14,870 nt of DNA from Gammaproteobacteria bacterium (GTDB taxonomy: Bacteria; Pseudomonadota; Gammaproteobacteria; DAOWEP01): NCBI GenBank assembly GCA_030638455.1, contig DAOWEP010000053.1, forward strand, positions 1 through 14,870, given 5' to 3'. This document shows, one piece after another, positions 14,712 to 14,870 of the stretch. The stretch's first letter is position 1. Each line of letters starts with the position of its first letter. A program made the translations under genes and the position numbers. The notes beneath the pieces are model-generated. The model was given only the letters and a program-made list of their open reading frames with translations, was not told where the DNA came from and searched no databases.

Positions 14712-14870
14712 ATGGATACCACACCCGTATCACTCCTGGAGAACCTTACCCGGTGGGTAACCGAGTATCCCGCATGGACGGGCATGATCATTTTTACCAT
14801 CGCCATGCTGGAATCAATGGTGATTATCGGCGTACTGGTGCCGGGCGCCCTTATGATGATCATGATCGGG
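14712..14870 (+). CDS. DedA/VTT-family membrane protein, N-terminal fragment (runs off window)
   Basis: 53 codons from the ATG at 14712-14714 remain open at the window end. The peptide begins MDTTPVSLLENLTRWV, then has a hydrophobic helix (MIIFTIAMLESMVIIG) leading into VLVPGALMMIMIG. The combination of a Glu in the first helix (E34) and a VPG turn before a second hydrophobic stretch is the N-terminal signature of DedA (VTT/SNARE-associated) membrane proteins. In some Gammaproteobacteria these are fused to a C-terminal PAP2 phosphatase, and whether that holds here cannot be seen. DedA proteins support membrane lipid homeostasis, with recent work linking members to undecaprenyl-phosphate or phospholipid transport. 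The gene starts 73 bp after hemL on the same strand. Confidence 0.78.
   Translation, partial: MDTTPVSLLENLTRWVTEYPAWTGMIIFTIAMLESMVIIGVLVPGALMMIMIG

Noticed and set aside
1..14870. CRISPR arrays, tRNA genes, retrons, toxin-antitoxin pairs or a defence island
   Set aside because: No regularly spaced repeats, no tRNA-like cloverleaf, and no reverse transcriptase, nuclease, toxin or antitoxin signatures were seen. All sizeable genes except one fit known families.

Overview
The window reads as an ordinary chromosomal segment of a Gammaproteobacterium. The ampD-ampE pair, an ArgA of the fused kinase-like plus GNAT type, a CpdA phosphodiesterase, an IlvD of E. coli-like length and the thiD-thiE-hemL order all point there. 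A DsrE2-type sulfur-carrier-like protein and the moderate-to-low GC (roughly mid-40s percent by eye) hint at a sulfur-metabolising or environmental lineage, but that is inference and genus cannot be read from this stretch.

Left part (1-3900): on the minus strand lie the 5' end of ampE (cut by the window edge), ampD, and a two-domain YbaK-like/HDOD protein that ends in a strong intrinsic terminator. A plus-strand membrane-anchored SH3/coiled-coil protein follows. It converges on a minus-strand DsrE2-like gene, and the two share a bidirectional terminator. Middle part (3900-8000): ilvD on the minus strand and pyk on the plus strand are divergent. A 257-bp MITE-like element with ~49-bp terminal inverted repeats sits between them and ends exactly at the pyk ribosome-binding site. 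Right part (8100-14870): on the plus strand come argA, an unrecognised conserved-looking small gene and cpdA; then a minus-strand DUF5063 gene; then thiD-thiE-hemL and the beginning of a DedA-family gene.

The genes are mainly housekeeping: peptidoglycan recycling (ampD, ampE), branched-chain amino acid synthesis (ilvD), glycolysis (pyk), arginine synthesis (argA), cAMP turnover (cpdA), thiamine synthesis (thiD, thiE) and tetrapyrrole synthesis (hemL). Likely co-transcribed sets are ampD-ampE, argA-unknown-cpdA and thiD-thiE-hemL.

I looked for an undescribed system (defence island, CRISPR, retron, toxin-antitoxin, biosynthetic cluster) and did not find one. The most unusual items are the MITE abutting pyk, a two-codon minicistron overlapping the GTG start of the SH3 gene, the YbaK-HDOD fusion with apparently lost catalytic residues, a 51-bp-spaced direct repeat upstream of the DsrE2-like gene, and the unrecognised 128-residue protein between argA and cpdA. 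No tRNA, rRNA, riboswitch or CRISPR array was seen.
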